Source of the DNA: Papaver somniferum
Lineage: Eukaryota > Streptophyta > Magnoliopsida > Ranunculales > Papaveraceae
Assembly (NCBI RefSeq): GCF_003573695.1
Contig: NC_039364.1
Span: forward strand, 64,872,256-64,936,255
Direction: 5' to 3'
DNA length: 64,000 nt
The notes under the pieces were generated by a model. The model ran no database searches and was not told the origin of the DNA. It worked only from the letters and a program-made list of their open reading frames with translations. The position numbers were made by a program, and so were the translations under genes. Below, in pieces: positions 10,660 through 21,737 of this stretch (position 1 is its first letter; each line of letters starts with the position of its first letter).

Positions 10660-11313
10660 TGGTGCTGTGTTTTATCTGTGTTTTTCTTAGCTATTTTTGC
10701 ATTTCATTGCATAGCATTTGCATCTGCATCTGCTTCATTTCATTTGCTGTTGGACCTGCTGATCTGAACCTGTTTTTCCTCTGCTGGGACGCCACCAAGG
10801 AAAAGAACCAAAACCCAACTGGGTTTTTGCAACAATATCAGAGCAGCTGGGCTGTGCTAAAAAGGTAAGCCTAAACCCATTCCATTGAGAGAACCCAACC
10901 TGTGGGCTTCCAAATTTCTTTAATTGTGGGCTTGTAATAATTAACCCAATTTTTTTGGGCTTTTTATTTTCCTATTGTGGGTTTGTAATAATTTATTTTT
11001 GGGCTTGTTTGTTTAATTTGTGGGCTTGTATTTATTTTGTGTGGGCTTGTTTAAATTCTTCCATTGGACTTGTATTTTGGACTCTGGGTTTAAACCCAGC
11101 TGAGCTTATAACTGATTGTGGACTTGCTGCCACTCAAGAGTGGACCTCGAAACCAAAGTTTTAAAACAAACGTCGGGCCTTAACCAACTGGGCCAAATTA
11201 AACTTTCAAAATTAAAACTTGGATTTTCGTAGGCCGCAGCCTTCATTCCATTAGAGGACCAACAGTGGGCTTGCTCCCATTTCAAAAAACCAAATTTTAT
11301 TTTTTTTTTATTT

Positions 11314-11351
<38 letters not shown>

Positions 11352-11538
11352 TTATCTAAAATTTTCTTTGTGCTCCCAATTTTAAAACCAAATTTTTACT
11401 TGCTCCCATCTTAAACCAAAAATTTTTATTTTACTCCCATTTTAAACCAAATTTTCAAATGTCTCCCACCAAAACCAAATTTTTCCCAAAAATCCAAACT
11501 CATTAAAACCAAATAGTGGGCTTAGTGTCATTTCAAAA
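10660..11538 (+). repeat. Element A leader: GGGCTT repeats, T/A tract, AAACCAAATTTTT repeats
   Basis: A noncoding leader before gag. At 10900-11100 GTGGGCTTG recurs about seven times. At 11300-11351 about 34 T (with two breaks) are followed by 19 A, able to fold back on itself. At 11370-11520 a unit of about 30 bp (CTCCCAT...AAACCAAATTTTT) recurs. Frames in this stretch are repeat artefacts. Confidence 0.7.
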
Positions 11539-13044
11539 TGGACCAACCTCGTGCTCTCCATGAATACATGTATCCATCAATACAAATTCCATTATCATGT
11601 ATTGTATTACCTCAAACCATAACCCTTTTAAAATAAATGCAAACATGATACAATACTTCCTATATTTCGAGGGTTCGATTCTGAGAACCCCTATACTCAT
11701 GTAAGAGAGTTTGAACAAATTTGTCGGACTATGCAACCTGATCATTTGTCCGAAGACTCTCTGAAATTGCGTTTGTTTACATTTTCTTTAAAAGAAAGGG
11801 CCAAAACATGGTTTTACGGTTTGAGACCACAATCAATCACCACTTGGGAACAACTCACTAATCAATTTTTCCAAAAATTTTTTCCACACCATAGGACCAT
11901 CGCTATTCGTCAAAGTATCAATTGTTTTGTCCAATTGGATGAGGAAACTGTTTTTCACTATTTTGAACGTTTTAATGATTTGTTGAGTGAATGTCCGCAC
12001 CATGGAATTGAGAAGTGGAGACTTGTCGTCATCCTCTATGAGGGACTAGACTTTAAATCTCGAACCATGGTTGAGTCTATGTGTAATGGTGAGTTTATTG
12101 ATAAATCTGTGGATGATGCATGGAATTTTTTAGCCGAGATTGCAGAGAAAACCCATCAATGGGAATCCGTTAGGGAAACAGGAACAACACCACATGATAT
12201 GAATCACCCTCATGAATTAGAGTTTTATTCTTGTAATAGCTCCGACCTTAGGATTGAAAATTATCCTAGATTGCAAAATGCCTATCATGATGATGATGAT
12301 GATTATAATGTTATGTTAGAAGAACATGTCTATACTGAAAATGTTATGGAACCTTTGGGTTCAAATACATTAGGCTTCTCTGCCCCGACCTTAATGCATG
12401 ATATTTCTTCTAGTATTCCATGTGATGTTTCTCCTGATGTGCCGATACACGAGAATAAATCTGTTGATGATGTTAATAATTCTGATTGTGATCTTGCCAA
12501 TTTGATTGATGATTGTGAGCATGATGTGACATGTGTAGATAAGTTAGGAGATTTTGATTTGATTGATAATGATATGCCTATTCTTCTACCTAAGTCACAA
12601 TCTGATGGCCGTCCACCCAACCTAGATTTGGTTTGTACCAATATTGTAAAACCGATTTTTCTGAAAATTCCTAATCTAGGATTGGAACTGTGTGCTTCCC
12701 AAGTCCTCTTGGACTATTTTGCTTCAAAATATAACACTTTTAAAGAGCCACAGTTGGAATGCATTTCTTTGCCCATCCCGAAAACAGTCCATTATGAGTT
12801 AGACCTTTTGAATCCTGAACCCTTAAAATTAAAAAATTTTGTGCTTAAAAGTAAACCTGTTGAACAATTTAGGTTTAGGGGTGATTCATTCGGTTTTTCA
12901 CTCTCACTCCCATTTAAGTCCAATTTTAGTGTTTTGGAACTTTCTATGTCTTTACACTTTTTCTTTTGGGTTGATCCTCAACTCTTTAGACTTTTGGTGT
13001 ATGGTGAATTTTTTGTATATAATCCAGTAGTTAAAATTTCTTAA
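11539..13044 (+). pseudogene. Element A Gag fused to an acidic region and an unrecognised C-terminal module
   Basis: The capsid-type protein of the element. The start at 11539 (MDQPRALHEYMYP) matches the Gag start of element C. One frameshift near 11630-11650 separates it from the long frame that runs to 13044. The retrotransposon Gag core follows (LKLRLFTFSLKERAKTWFYG, QFFQKFFPHHRT, SECPHHGIEKWRL, YEGLDFKSRTMVESMC). Then come an acidic stretch with DDDDD, and a C-terminal module with IPNLGLELCASQVLLDY and DPQLFRLLVYG. No zinc knuckle, protease, reverse transcriptase or integrase follows, so the element depends on a partner. The C-terminal module recurs in element D; I do not recognise its function. 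Confidence 0.85.
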
Positions 13045-13810
13045 AAACCCTTTTGTTCCTTTTGTATATATTTTACTAATCCAATATGATCTCGGCTGAA
13101 ATATGTTGGATTTTTGCCTTGAATAACGGAGTTTTAATTCTGCTTTCGCCGAAATCGGGTATTCTCTCTCCTTTTACTCTACTCAGCATGTCCCTTTCCA
13201 TATGTTGCATTTTAATCCTTTCCATATTTTGAAACATTGAGGACAATGTTTAGTTTAGGTTTGGGGGTATAGAGTAGATACCACGATAATATGCCATAAA
13301 TATGCCATAATTGAAAACAAAACTCCATCTTTTTGAAAAATATTGAAAAATTCCAAAAAAATTAAAAAATCAAAATTCAAAAAAATTAAAAAATGAAAAA
13401 TCATAAAAAATGGAGCTCATTTACCTTGAAATGTTGACTCTTGTGCAAATATGTATTTTTATTAGGAGTCTTAGTCTAGATATTTAGGCACCCTGATTCT
13501 AGCACAATTCACATTGTGATAAGAAATTTGCACGCGCACGATCTACCAATACATGTATGGCCTCGATCTTCAAGGTGTTTGATAGGAAGTTACGATTGCC
13601 AATCACTTTAGAATACTGAACGAAACTTGACTAGCTTGTTCTTTGGTTGGTTGGGATAGAAGGTGGAGGTTACATTAAGAAAAACAACCATCGAATTTAA
13701 CTGGGTGCATCAAAAAGGGCTACCTCTTGCAAAGTGTCATGTAATTTTTTGTTTCTTTTTGTTATGTATCAAAAGAGCTACCTTATGTAAAGTCAATTTC
13801 AAGTTCTTCT

Positions 13811-13846
<36 letters not shown>

Positions 13847-14534
13847 GATGTATATATTCAGAAAAAAAAAAAAATATCAGAAAAATATCAGAAAAATACA
13901 AAAAAAAAAATTCAAGTATTTATCAATTCCATCATCTCTTGTTCCAAAAATAAAAAGAGAATAGTCAATGTAAATAAGAGTCATGTAATAGTCATCTTTT
14001 GTTGTTTCATTGTAATAAGCAAGGAGGGTGTATGCCATTGATGTACAACGCGAGCAATTGTGAATACCTCCAACTCATTCACAATTCTCGTAAAGTCCGG
14101 ACAGCTAGCTAGATTTCGACCTCAGTTCTTAGCCTGAGAAACTATCTCTTGGTGATTAGTAGTCATAACTTCAGATCTTTCTTTACACATGTGTAGATAC
14201 ACTTTACACTCTTATCACATGTCTTTATTTGTTATCAGTGCTAGGATTGTGCCTTTGATAGCTAGATTGACATCTCCATTTTGATGTGAGCTTTAACTGT
14301 TTTGCACATGTCACGTTTGATGGAATCTGAGCTTATATTTTGTCCTTAGGTTTTGTAGGCACACCTCTGGTAAACCTTCACGAGACTTCAACTCGTCCAC
14401 TAGGGACACTTAGTGGTTTAAAAGGCTTAGTGCATACGCTAAATGCATTCGAGAGACCAGCGACAGTGGTATAGGTAGGATTCCCTTAGTTTTGTTTTAC
14501 TTGAGGACAAGTAAAATTCAGGTTTGGGGGTATT
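13045..14534 (+). other. Element A 3' noncoding region and polypurine tract
   Basis: No protein is encoded. An inner GGTTTGGGGGTAT lies near 13260, and the true polypurine tract CAGGTTTGGGGGTATT is at 14519-14534. A 34-base A tract with further A-rich sequence spans 13811-13905. The segment 13480-13700 is closely matched by element C on the opposite strand (about 27010-27230). The conserved pre-polypurine block is at 14397-14478. Confidence 0.8.
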
Positions 14535-16827
14535 TGATGAGTGCCAAATATTGTATATATTTATCCCTTTTTGTTGGCATTTAACTCATCTTTTGTGCAG
14601 TAATTCTACATTTTATCCCATATTCTGTGTTTTCATTGTTTTCAAGAATAAATATTTTTATTAATTAATTTTGCATTTTTAGGTAATAAATAAAGTCTGG
14701 ATGACTTGCGGAGCAAAAAGAGAAGAAAAGTAGTGAAAAGCCGGGAGAAATCACGCAAGGAAGCCGCGAAGAATGGTGCGCACAACCTCATTTTCTACAC
14801 ACAAAAACGCCTCCGTTCTCAGCCATCAGATCAGTTCTCAGAAGCATCCGATGGTCGCTCCTTCATAGAGCATCAAAATCTGAAGTCTCTGCCAAGCACC
14901 ACAGCGCTGAAATTCCAAGCCTTCAGATTAGATGGTAGTTGAATCCAACGGTTGCTCCCTTGCTGTTCATCAAAGTTTGATATCTCCGCCTTACACTACA
15001 GCACCTAACCCCATCTGGATCCGTCTATTTAGTTGTACCAAAAAAAAATCCTACGGTCGCTTCCATCCCCTTCCTTAAAGCCGTTCGATTCCATCTGAAC
15101 TTAATGATCCGATGGCTCAGCTCGTGAAACATCATCTCTTGATGAACCCGACTCACACCAGAACATCCCATACCCTAAAACTATCGAACCAACCTCATTC
15201 TTCCTCTTCCCTTCTCTTTCTTTTCCTTCTCCTTCACCCGAAAGTTGCAGAGCTCTGCAACTGCAACTCCTCCACCGTACCAGCCTTCACTTCACCTCCA
15301 TTTCCACTGCCACCACCACCTTCCCAAAACCGACCGCCTCGACCATAACCTCAACTTCTCTCTTCCTCGGTTATAGCTTCTCCATCAGACGCTAAAACCT
15401 AGAAAGACAGAACTAGGGTTCCATCAGAAGACAACATTGAGGCGTGTTTCAAGAGCGCATATGCAAGTGGAAGCATGGGTATGAGCTTAATCGCAGAGGG
15501 GACAACGAAATCAGAAGAGTATGGTAATTTTCTCCCAAGTCTGAAAACCCTAATTTTCTTTATAATTTAGAGTTTTTCTAGAAAACCCCAATTGATGTAA
15601 TAGAACTGCTTAGGAGAGGATGAGAGTAGGGTTATGGGAAAAATTAGACCCAGAACACTAGAAAAAGGGGAAACCCTAATTGTACTGTCGATTGGAGATT
15701 TTTGGGGAAAATGGGTGTAAACCCTAATTTGATAATTTGGGTATAAAAGGGGAACTATTAGGTGAAGAGAGATTCATGCTGGACTAGCCAGTGTCCAGAA
15801 CTTTGTTCTGTTAATGTTCATTTTTTTTGATGTTCATATTATGTTCTGTTAATGTGTATGTTCTCTGTTAATGTGTATGTTCTGTTATGTCTTGTAATGT
15901 TCTCATGTTGTTCATGTCATTCTTAGATATGTGAAATGTTCTTGGATAGAATTGAATCAAGGTAAACCACATTTTACTCTCACAGTGCATATCATGTATG
16001 CTTTGTAGTTAGGATAAAACTATGTGATATTACCACAACTCATACCTTATTGACATTGTCAAATTCTCTGACTAATTGTGCTTTAGTCAGACATTTAGTG
16101 CTTAGGATTGACACTTTAGTTGTGATTCAACTATCCATTGGTGAAACACCTTAGGTAAAAGGCAGGGTTGAACCTTTACCTTTACCTGCTGTAAGGAAGA
16201 ATTGGCATGATCAGTTGAGTTCATCCTCTTGTCTTCACTGTTTTGTTTTGCTCTTTTTCATGTTTAGACTCATTCCATTGTTTACTGTTTTCTTTCTTTC
16301 ATTTGCTATTTTCTTCACATCACTGCCCTTGGCTTAGGCCTTGGTGTGCAACTGTCTCCTTGGCACTTTTCTTCAGTATCTTAATCCATTTTCCTGTTTT
16401 GGTTCACTGGTTTAAGCCCATTGCACACTGTTAGGGTTGAAACCAAAGGCTAAAAGCCCAAGCTCATTACTAAGCCAAGCCCAGATCACAGCTACTGCTA
16501 GGGAAAGGCAAAAGCCCACTTCAAAAGCCAAGCTCGGTTCACTGCTACATTTGAAGTTCAGTCCCTCAAAGGCCCAAAGGCCCAGTTCACATCAAAATAC
16601 TACCAAGCCCATTGTTATCAAAACCCATTAGTACTCAAAGCCCATTGACCATTCAAAGCCCAACAGCAATTTAGAAACCCAAAATAGCTAGAAACTCCAA
16701 ACACACCCAGTCTCTGTGGATCGACCCGTACTTGCACGGACTACAACCAACGACCGTGCACTTGCGGTATTACTGTAGGCCCGCGTTTCATTTCACTTCA
16801 ATTTTATACACATTTCCGGGCCCACCA
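14535..16827 (+). repeat. Element A LTR, copy 2
   Basis: TGATGAGTGCC...GGGCCCACCA, 2293 bp. It is followed directly by TGTACACC, which is the interior of element B's LTR (compare 22842). It differs from copy 1 mainly in one block at about 15177-15272. Confidence 0.9.
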
Positions 16828-18167
16828 TGTACACCTTTAGGTACGGTTACTCAAACCTAAATGAAATACATTTCATTTGTGTGTGACAAGCTAAGTTTTG
16901 ATCTAACGGTTAAAAGATATTAGCTTGGTTAAATCAGGTTTTTCATCTAACGGTGAATATTGAATGTTTTGTTATCAAGGTAACTTAGATTGCAAATCCT
17001 GATTTGAAAACTATATAAAGAAGACATCTACCAACTGGAAAACTAATCCCCACACCTCATGTGTGATACTAGTTGGTTTTGCTCGAGTCAGTTCTCCTTT
17101 AACCTTAGGTTTCTTCTCGAGACCCTGTAGGTTAACGACTGAAAGACTTCATTGGGATTGTGAAGCCAGACGAAACTACTTCTCTTGTAGTTGACCGATC
17201 TGATCTTGACATTTTCTATCGTACGAGTTCAATTGAATAATTGACTTGATATTATATCTGCGATAGGGCAAGATAAAAAGAAATCACAAACATTTTCGTC
17301 TCATCGTTTGTGATTCCCCAATATCTAGTTTCGCTACCATACAATTTAGATTATTGTGAGGTGATTGATAATTCTAGGTTGTTCTTCGGGAATATAAGTC
17401 CGGGTTATCGATTGGTTCCTGTTCACCTTGATTTTATCAAAAGACGGAACAAAACTTTTAGGTTTATCTGTGGGAGACAGATTTATCTATTATCATGACT
17501 TTTCTGTGTGATACAGATTTGTTTATTAAAGTCTTCGACTTTGGGTCGTAGCAACTCTTGGCTGTGGGTGAGATCAGCTAAGGGAATCAAGTGCGTAGCA
17601 TCCTGCTGGGATCAGAGACGTAAGGAGCGCAACTGTACCTTAAATCAGTGTGAGATTGATTATGGTTCAACTATAGTCTAGACCGAAGTTAGTTTGTAGT
17701 AGGCTAGTGTCTGTAGCGGCTTAATACAGTGTGGTATTCAATCTGGACTAGGTCCATGGGTTGTTCTTCATTTTCGGTTTCCTCGTTAACACAATTAAAT
17801 TTCTGGTGTCTGCGGTATTTCTATTCCGCATTATATTTTGTTATATAATTGAAATATCACAGGTTGTGCGTTAAGATCAATCAATTAGAATATCCAACCT
17901 TTGGTTGTTGATTTAAATTGATTGACACTTGGATATTGGTCTTTGGTACCATCCAAGTTTATCTCTGTAGTATTTGATAAAGACTCGCATATTTCCATTT
18001 GCTTGAGTAAAGAACAAATCTAGAAATTAAGATATTAACTCTTTGATGTATTTTTATCTAGATTGAGTCTGACTGTCTAATTGATTCTCTAGAAAGTATA
18101 TTGGAGTTAGTCCATGCAGATTGCTAATCGAAATATTGGGTGAGGTTGTTATACCCCCGCTTTTTCA
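16828..18167 (+). repeat. Remaining right part of element B left LTR
   Basis: Matches 22842-24177 almost throughout and ends in CTTTTTCA directly before the primer site. It contains the family-wide block ACTAGGTCC...TTTCCTCGTTAACA seen in four other LTRs of this window. Confidence 0.85.
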
Positions 18168-18184
18168 ATTGATATCAGAGCAGG
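18168..18184 (+). promoter_or_regulatory. Primer-binding site of element B (initiator-Met type)
   Basis: ATTGATATCAGAGCAGG directly follows the LTR. The usual Ty1/copia site is TGGTATCAGAGC; here two bases in the first part differ or have decayed. Confidence 0.75.
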
Positions 18185-18240
18185 CAAACACCTTAAACCT
18201 TATAAGTTTGTGTTTGTTCGATCCTTAAAAGTCTATCCCT

Positions 18241-18858
18241 ATGGGAAATCTGTTTGGGGGGCTTGCTCATGGCATCTGTAATGCACACCAGAGTTCCTTA
18301 AAGATGCTTCAGAGATTATTTTTCAGACCTACGGTCTCTCATGATAATCTTATGCCATCTAGAATATCCGAAAATCTAGATGTGAAGAAACAATCTAAAG
18401 AAAAAATCAAAAATTTCTCTAAAGAGAATCATCAAAGAAAACATGATCAACGCTCAAAGTTATGGACCCTCACAAGAATTACTCTTAATCTCTTTGAGGA
18501 ATACTATCATAAAGGATCAATTGACAAGGATCTATTTAGAGCGTTTGAAAATGTTTTAAAATTCTTAGAAAAGCTTAATTCCATAGAATTGAGTCGTTCT
18601 GATAGAAGTTTTATACCAGTTAAATCATGTTCTAATGATGTACAAACTGTTCCAACTACCAACTCTCTTGAAGTTGATAAAAAGATTTCTTGTAAGATTG
18701 GTAAAGGAACCATTTATCAGAAAAAGTCATTTCTGTGTCATAAGAAAAAGAGACCAACGGATTCTAAGTTTTATCACTATGATTTTACTCCTAATTCTGT
18801 CCACAAATGTCAACCAAAGAATTTTCATAAGAAATTCTCTACATTCTACACCACCTGA
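18241..18858 (+). CDS. Element B ORF1, 205 aa, basic protein of unknown family
   Basis: The start ATG is 73 bases after the primer site, in the usual gag position. The protein is Lys/Ser-rich, with a basic stretch (KKQSKEKIKNFSKENHQRKHDQRSK, residues about 49-73) and a later Cys/His-bearing segment (SFLCHKKKRPTDSKFYHYDF). It has no Gag core, CCHC knuckle or enzyme motif I recognise. Uninterrupted reading over 205 codons in an otherwise decaying element suggests it was once translated. It may be a divergent nucleic-acid-binding Gag-like protein, but that is inference. Confidence 0.5.
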   Translation: MGNLFGGLAHGICNAHQSSLKMLQRLFFRPTVSHDNLMPSRISENLDVKKQSKEKIKNFSKENHQRKHDQRSKLWTLTRITLNLFEEYYHKGSIDKDLFRAFENVLKFLEKLNSIELSRSDRSFIPVKSCSNDVQTVPTTNSLEVDKKISCKIGKGTIYQKKSFLCHKKKRPTDSKFYHYDFTPNSVHKCQPKNFHKKFSTFYTT

Positions 18859-19269
18859 ATTCATGAATGGCGTCACCCCATTTGTATATAACTTGAAATG
18901 GGGCAAGTAACTGGTTGACCTTGTTTATGAATTCCTTTTCCTATTTTCCTTGTGACAAAAGCTTTTCAAGAAGTTTGTGCATGTATTCTTTCTTCATACT
19001 GGTACTTTTTATCCCAGTACGTGTACCTCTAAAAATCCTACATTCCTTATGTGGTCGCGGTTCTGAACGGGTCCAAGCCTAATTGTGGGTATAAAAGAAG
19101 TACGGGTACGCAAACCCTCCTTCCTCCCTCATCTGTTCGCGTTCGTGAACTTTTAGGGTTCAATTTTTTTCTCCATTAAAGCTTGTGGAGAACAACTTGT
19201 GAAGGGACTCCTAAAGATAAAAGTCAAGTAAGTAATCTCTTGCCCACTCCCTTATTTCATTCTAGAATC

Positions 19270-20194
19270 ATGAAGAATGTTAAGGGTTCAAAAGGTTTTT
19301 CAAATAACCTAGGTTCTTCATCCTCTTCAATGGATCTTCCTATTGAACAAAATTCTATTAGGATTAGATTTGTGGATGAATCCTGCAACAAAGTATTTGA
19401 AAAGATTTCTTCTACTGGGTTTATTTTAAAAAAGAAATTGGATAATACAAGTGGGTATAAGGAGGATTTATCTTTTTTTGAAAAATTCAAGCTTGGAAAC
19501 ATCTTTGATGGCCTTGGTGAAGGTTTTGATACTCTTACTAGAATCTTTTATGCCAACATTTACGATGTTGTCCCTGAGGACATGGAATTCAAGACCATGG
19601 TTAATAGAGTGAGGATTTTAGTTAATATAGAATTGATTTCGAAAATTACCGGAATTCCTTTGGGTGATTTTCGCCTCCCTAGACCAAGCGATGAATGACC
19701 TTCACAAGAAGCTATTTCAAAAGTGCTTTGTGGAAAGAGTGTTGTGTGGAATAGGGGAAAATTTCCCACTAATCAACTAAATTTTCCGTTAAAGTCTTTT
19801 GGAAAATTGGGTATTTCGAATCTTAGTCCTTCCACGGTTGGTTGGAGCCGTGAGTTTGAAATTAGTCTATTACCTTGTGATGGAAACCAAAGGTCTTGAC
19901 ATTTGTGGATTCATTATTTTTCAAATGATAGACATGACATCCGTTGACAAGAAGTTAGGCTTCCCTTGCTTGATTGAGCGAATTTGTCGCGACTTCTCCA
20001 TTGAGCCAATTGGGAATTCCATTGGAACTCCCAAGCTTGTTCGACTGTGTACCTTCAGTCGAATGAGGGAATATGAATGCAAGAGGCAAAGGTGTGACAC
20101 AATTGATGGCTCGAGTGATTCTTCTACGAAGCTTCTTCGCCAAATTTACAAAGGTGTTTGTAAGTTGAATACCAAAGTAAATTATGTTCAATAA
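19270..20194 (+). pseudogene. Element B ORF2, putative plant transposon protein (PF20167-like), broken
   Basis: The best ATG is 19270; the frame stops at TGA 19696-19698. The same frame stays open beyond the stop to about 19897. A shift near 19860-19885 then moves the similarity into the frame ending at 20194. Features resembling the Transposase_32 / putative plant transposon protein family are LTRIFYANI, a VRILVNIELISKITGIPLGDF segment, and LGFPCLIERICRDFSIEP near the end. Despite the family name, no catalytic function is established. It follows ORF1 by about 400 bp. The assignment is from memory of the family pattern. Confidence 0.55.
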
Positions 20195-21737
20195 CAATTA
20201 CTTGTGATTGCTACCAAGTATCCCGATATTAAAGAAGACATGGACAAAGTCTGTTCCACCTTCATGGTTTCCGAAGAAGAAGATGATGAGTAGCCTCTTG
20301 TGCTTCTGTTTATTGGTGTTAAATTTTTTTGACTCTTATTTTTCTAGGAAACTTCTTAAGAGAATTTTAATTCTTGTTTTTGTTTAAGAAGGATAACTAG
20401 GGTTTGGAATAGCCATTATTGTGAGTACACATAGCTATGTCCAACGTTTTCATCTTGCAATGTTTTTAGATTTATTTACTTAAATTCTAAAGTGATTTGG
20501 AAGATGATGTTTACAGTATTAATCTTTGTGGTTTTATATATTGCAATATGTTATGGGATATGTGTGTTTGCGTCCGTGAACTATTATTGTCCCATACGAT
20601 GTCAAAAGTTATCTCTTTCATATGTCGATATGCATGCATTGATACAATATCGATGAACTTTTCACAAACAAAAGTTAAGCCTATTATGTCAATTCTTTGA
20701 TGGAAGATGGGTTAAAATCTTTTGTTTACAAAGATTATGTCTATGTCGTTATGAAAATAGTGATGAAGGTAGAATGACTCTTTGTATATTCCGCAGTATT
20801 GATCTTCCCTGATCCATATTTTATGAATATACTGTGCGGCTCCATAAGTCTTCTTATGTGAGAATTTCCAACTAAACAAATCATAGATTTGTTTATGATT
20901 AATTTGGTTGTGTATTCCGATTAAATTAATCATGGGTTATCTTATGATTAGTTTAATTGAGAATTTTTGGATACAAAATCATTTTGTGGTTTTTGATGTC
21001 TAAAGAAATCCTTATTTTCTTGTAAAAGTAAGGTCGCTCTTGTTGTTCTTTCGGGAATGACATCAAATGGGGGAGAGTTCTTTTGAACTTGCGCTTAATT
21101 TCCATATCTTTGTGGGGAGTGTGGTTGTGGAATATTTTAGGAGTTATCTTGTATCTTTATAAACTCCTTGATGAATGCATTTAGCTTCGACTATTTGATT
21201 GCATCTAAACAAAGTTGATATGTACTTTTATTTGGTCTTGAAGCATCTCCGTGGAAATTTCTTTATGATCCCGTTTTCGTACCTTTGCCAATTTTATTGA
21301 CAAAAATGGGGAGAATTAATATTTAGTTCAAACTACAAATACATATGGTTTACGTGTTTTACGGATCATTATGTAAGGGGGAGTGGTTTTCATGTTGAGA
21401 TGAAAGTATTGACTAAAGGGGAGTGATACATATCACCATAGTATTGTTGTCGAAGTTGTGATATAAGAACTTTGATACTGTGTAATAATACTATGGCACT
21501 GTATAACAATGATCGAGAGCTTTTGTTTTCTCATTGTTATGGCTACGGATCTTCAACAACTATGATGCTGAATTGAACATCTATGGAATCATGGGAGTAC
21601 TTGGAAAAGACGAAGTTTTCGAGTAATGTTGAATCACCAAGGAGATCAAGCATGTGGACGAGAAGCTACAAAATTTTATTTATTTTGTAGTCCATATGTT
21701 TGATAGTTTTGCCAGTAAAATTGACAAAGGGGGAGAT
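20195..21737 (+). other. Element B 3' noncoding region with several purine tracts
   Basis: No gene is visible. Purine-rich tracts AAATGGGGGAG (about 21065), TAAGGGGGAG (about 21376) and AAAGGGGAG (about 21417) precede the functional one, GACAAAGGGGGAGAT at 21723-21737, directly before the LTR. Confidence 0.7.

Larger units (their letters stand above)
7809..16827 (+). mobile_element. Element A: Athila-like Ty3/gypsy, non-autonomous, internal-LTR-internal-LTR
   Basis: The order is a 3' internal fragment (7809-8336), an LTR (8337-10634), a full internal region with Gag only (10635-14534), and a second LTR (14535-16827). The first 2.8 kb from 7811 repeats the 3' part of the element from about 14008 onward. 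The primer site TGGCGCCGCTGCCGGGGAT fits the 3' end of tRNA-Asp as in Athila elements. No target duplication can be checked because the left side was deleted along with about 1.08 kb of the host LTR. Confidence 0.85.

Noticed and set aside
10955..11164. Apparent membrane protein rich in WAC/FLF
   Set aside because: Translation of the GTGGGCTTG repeat in the element A leader.
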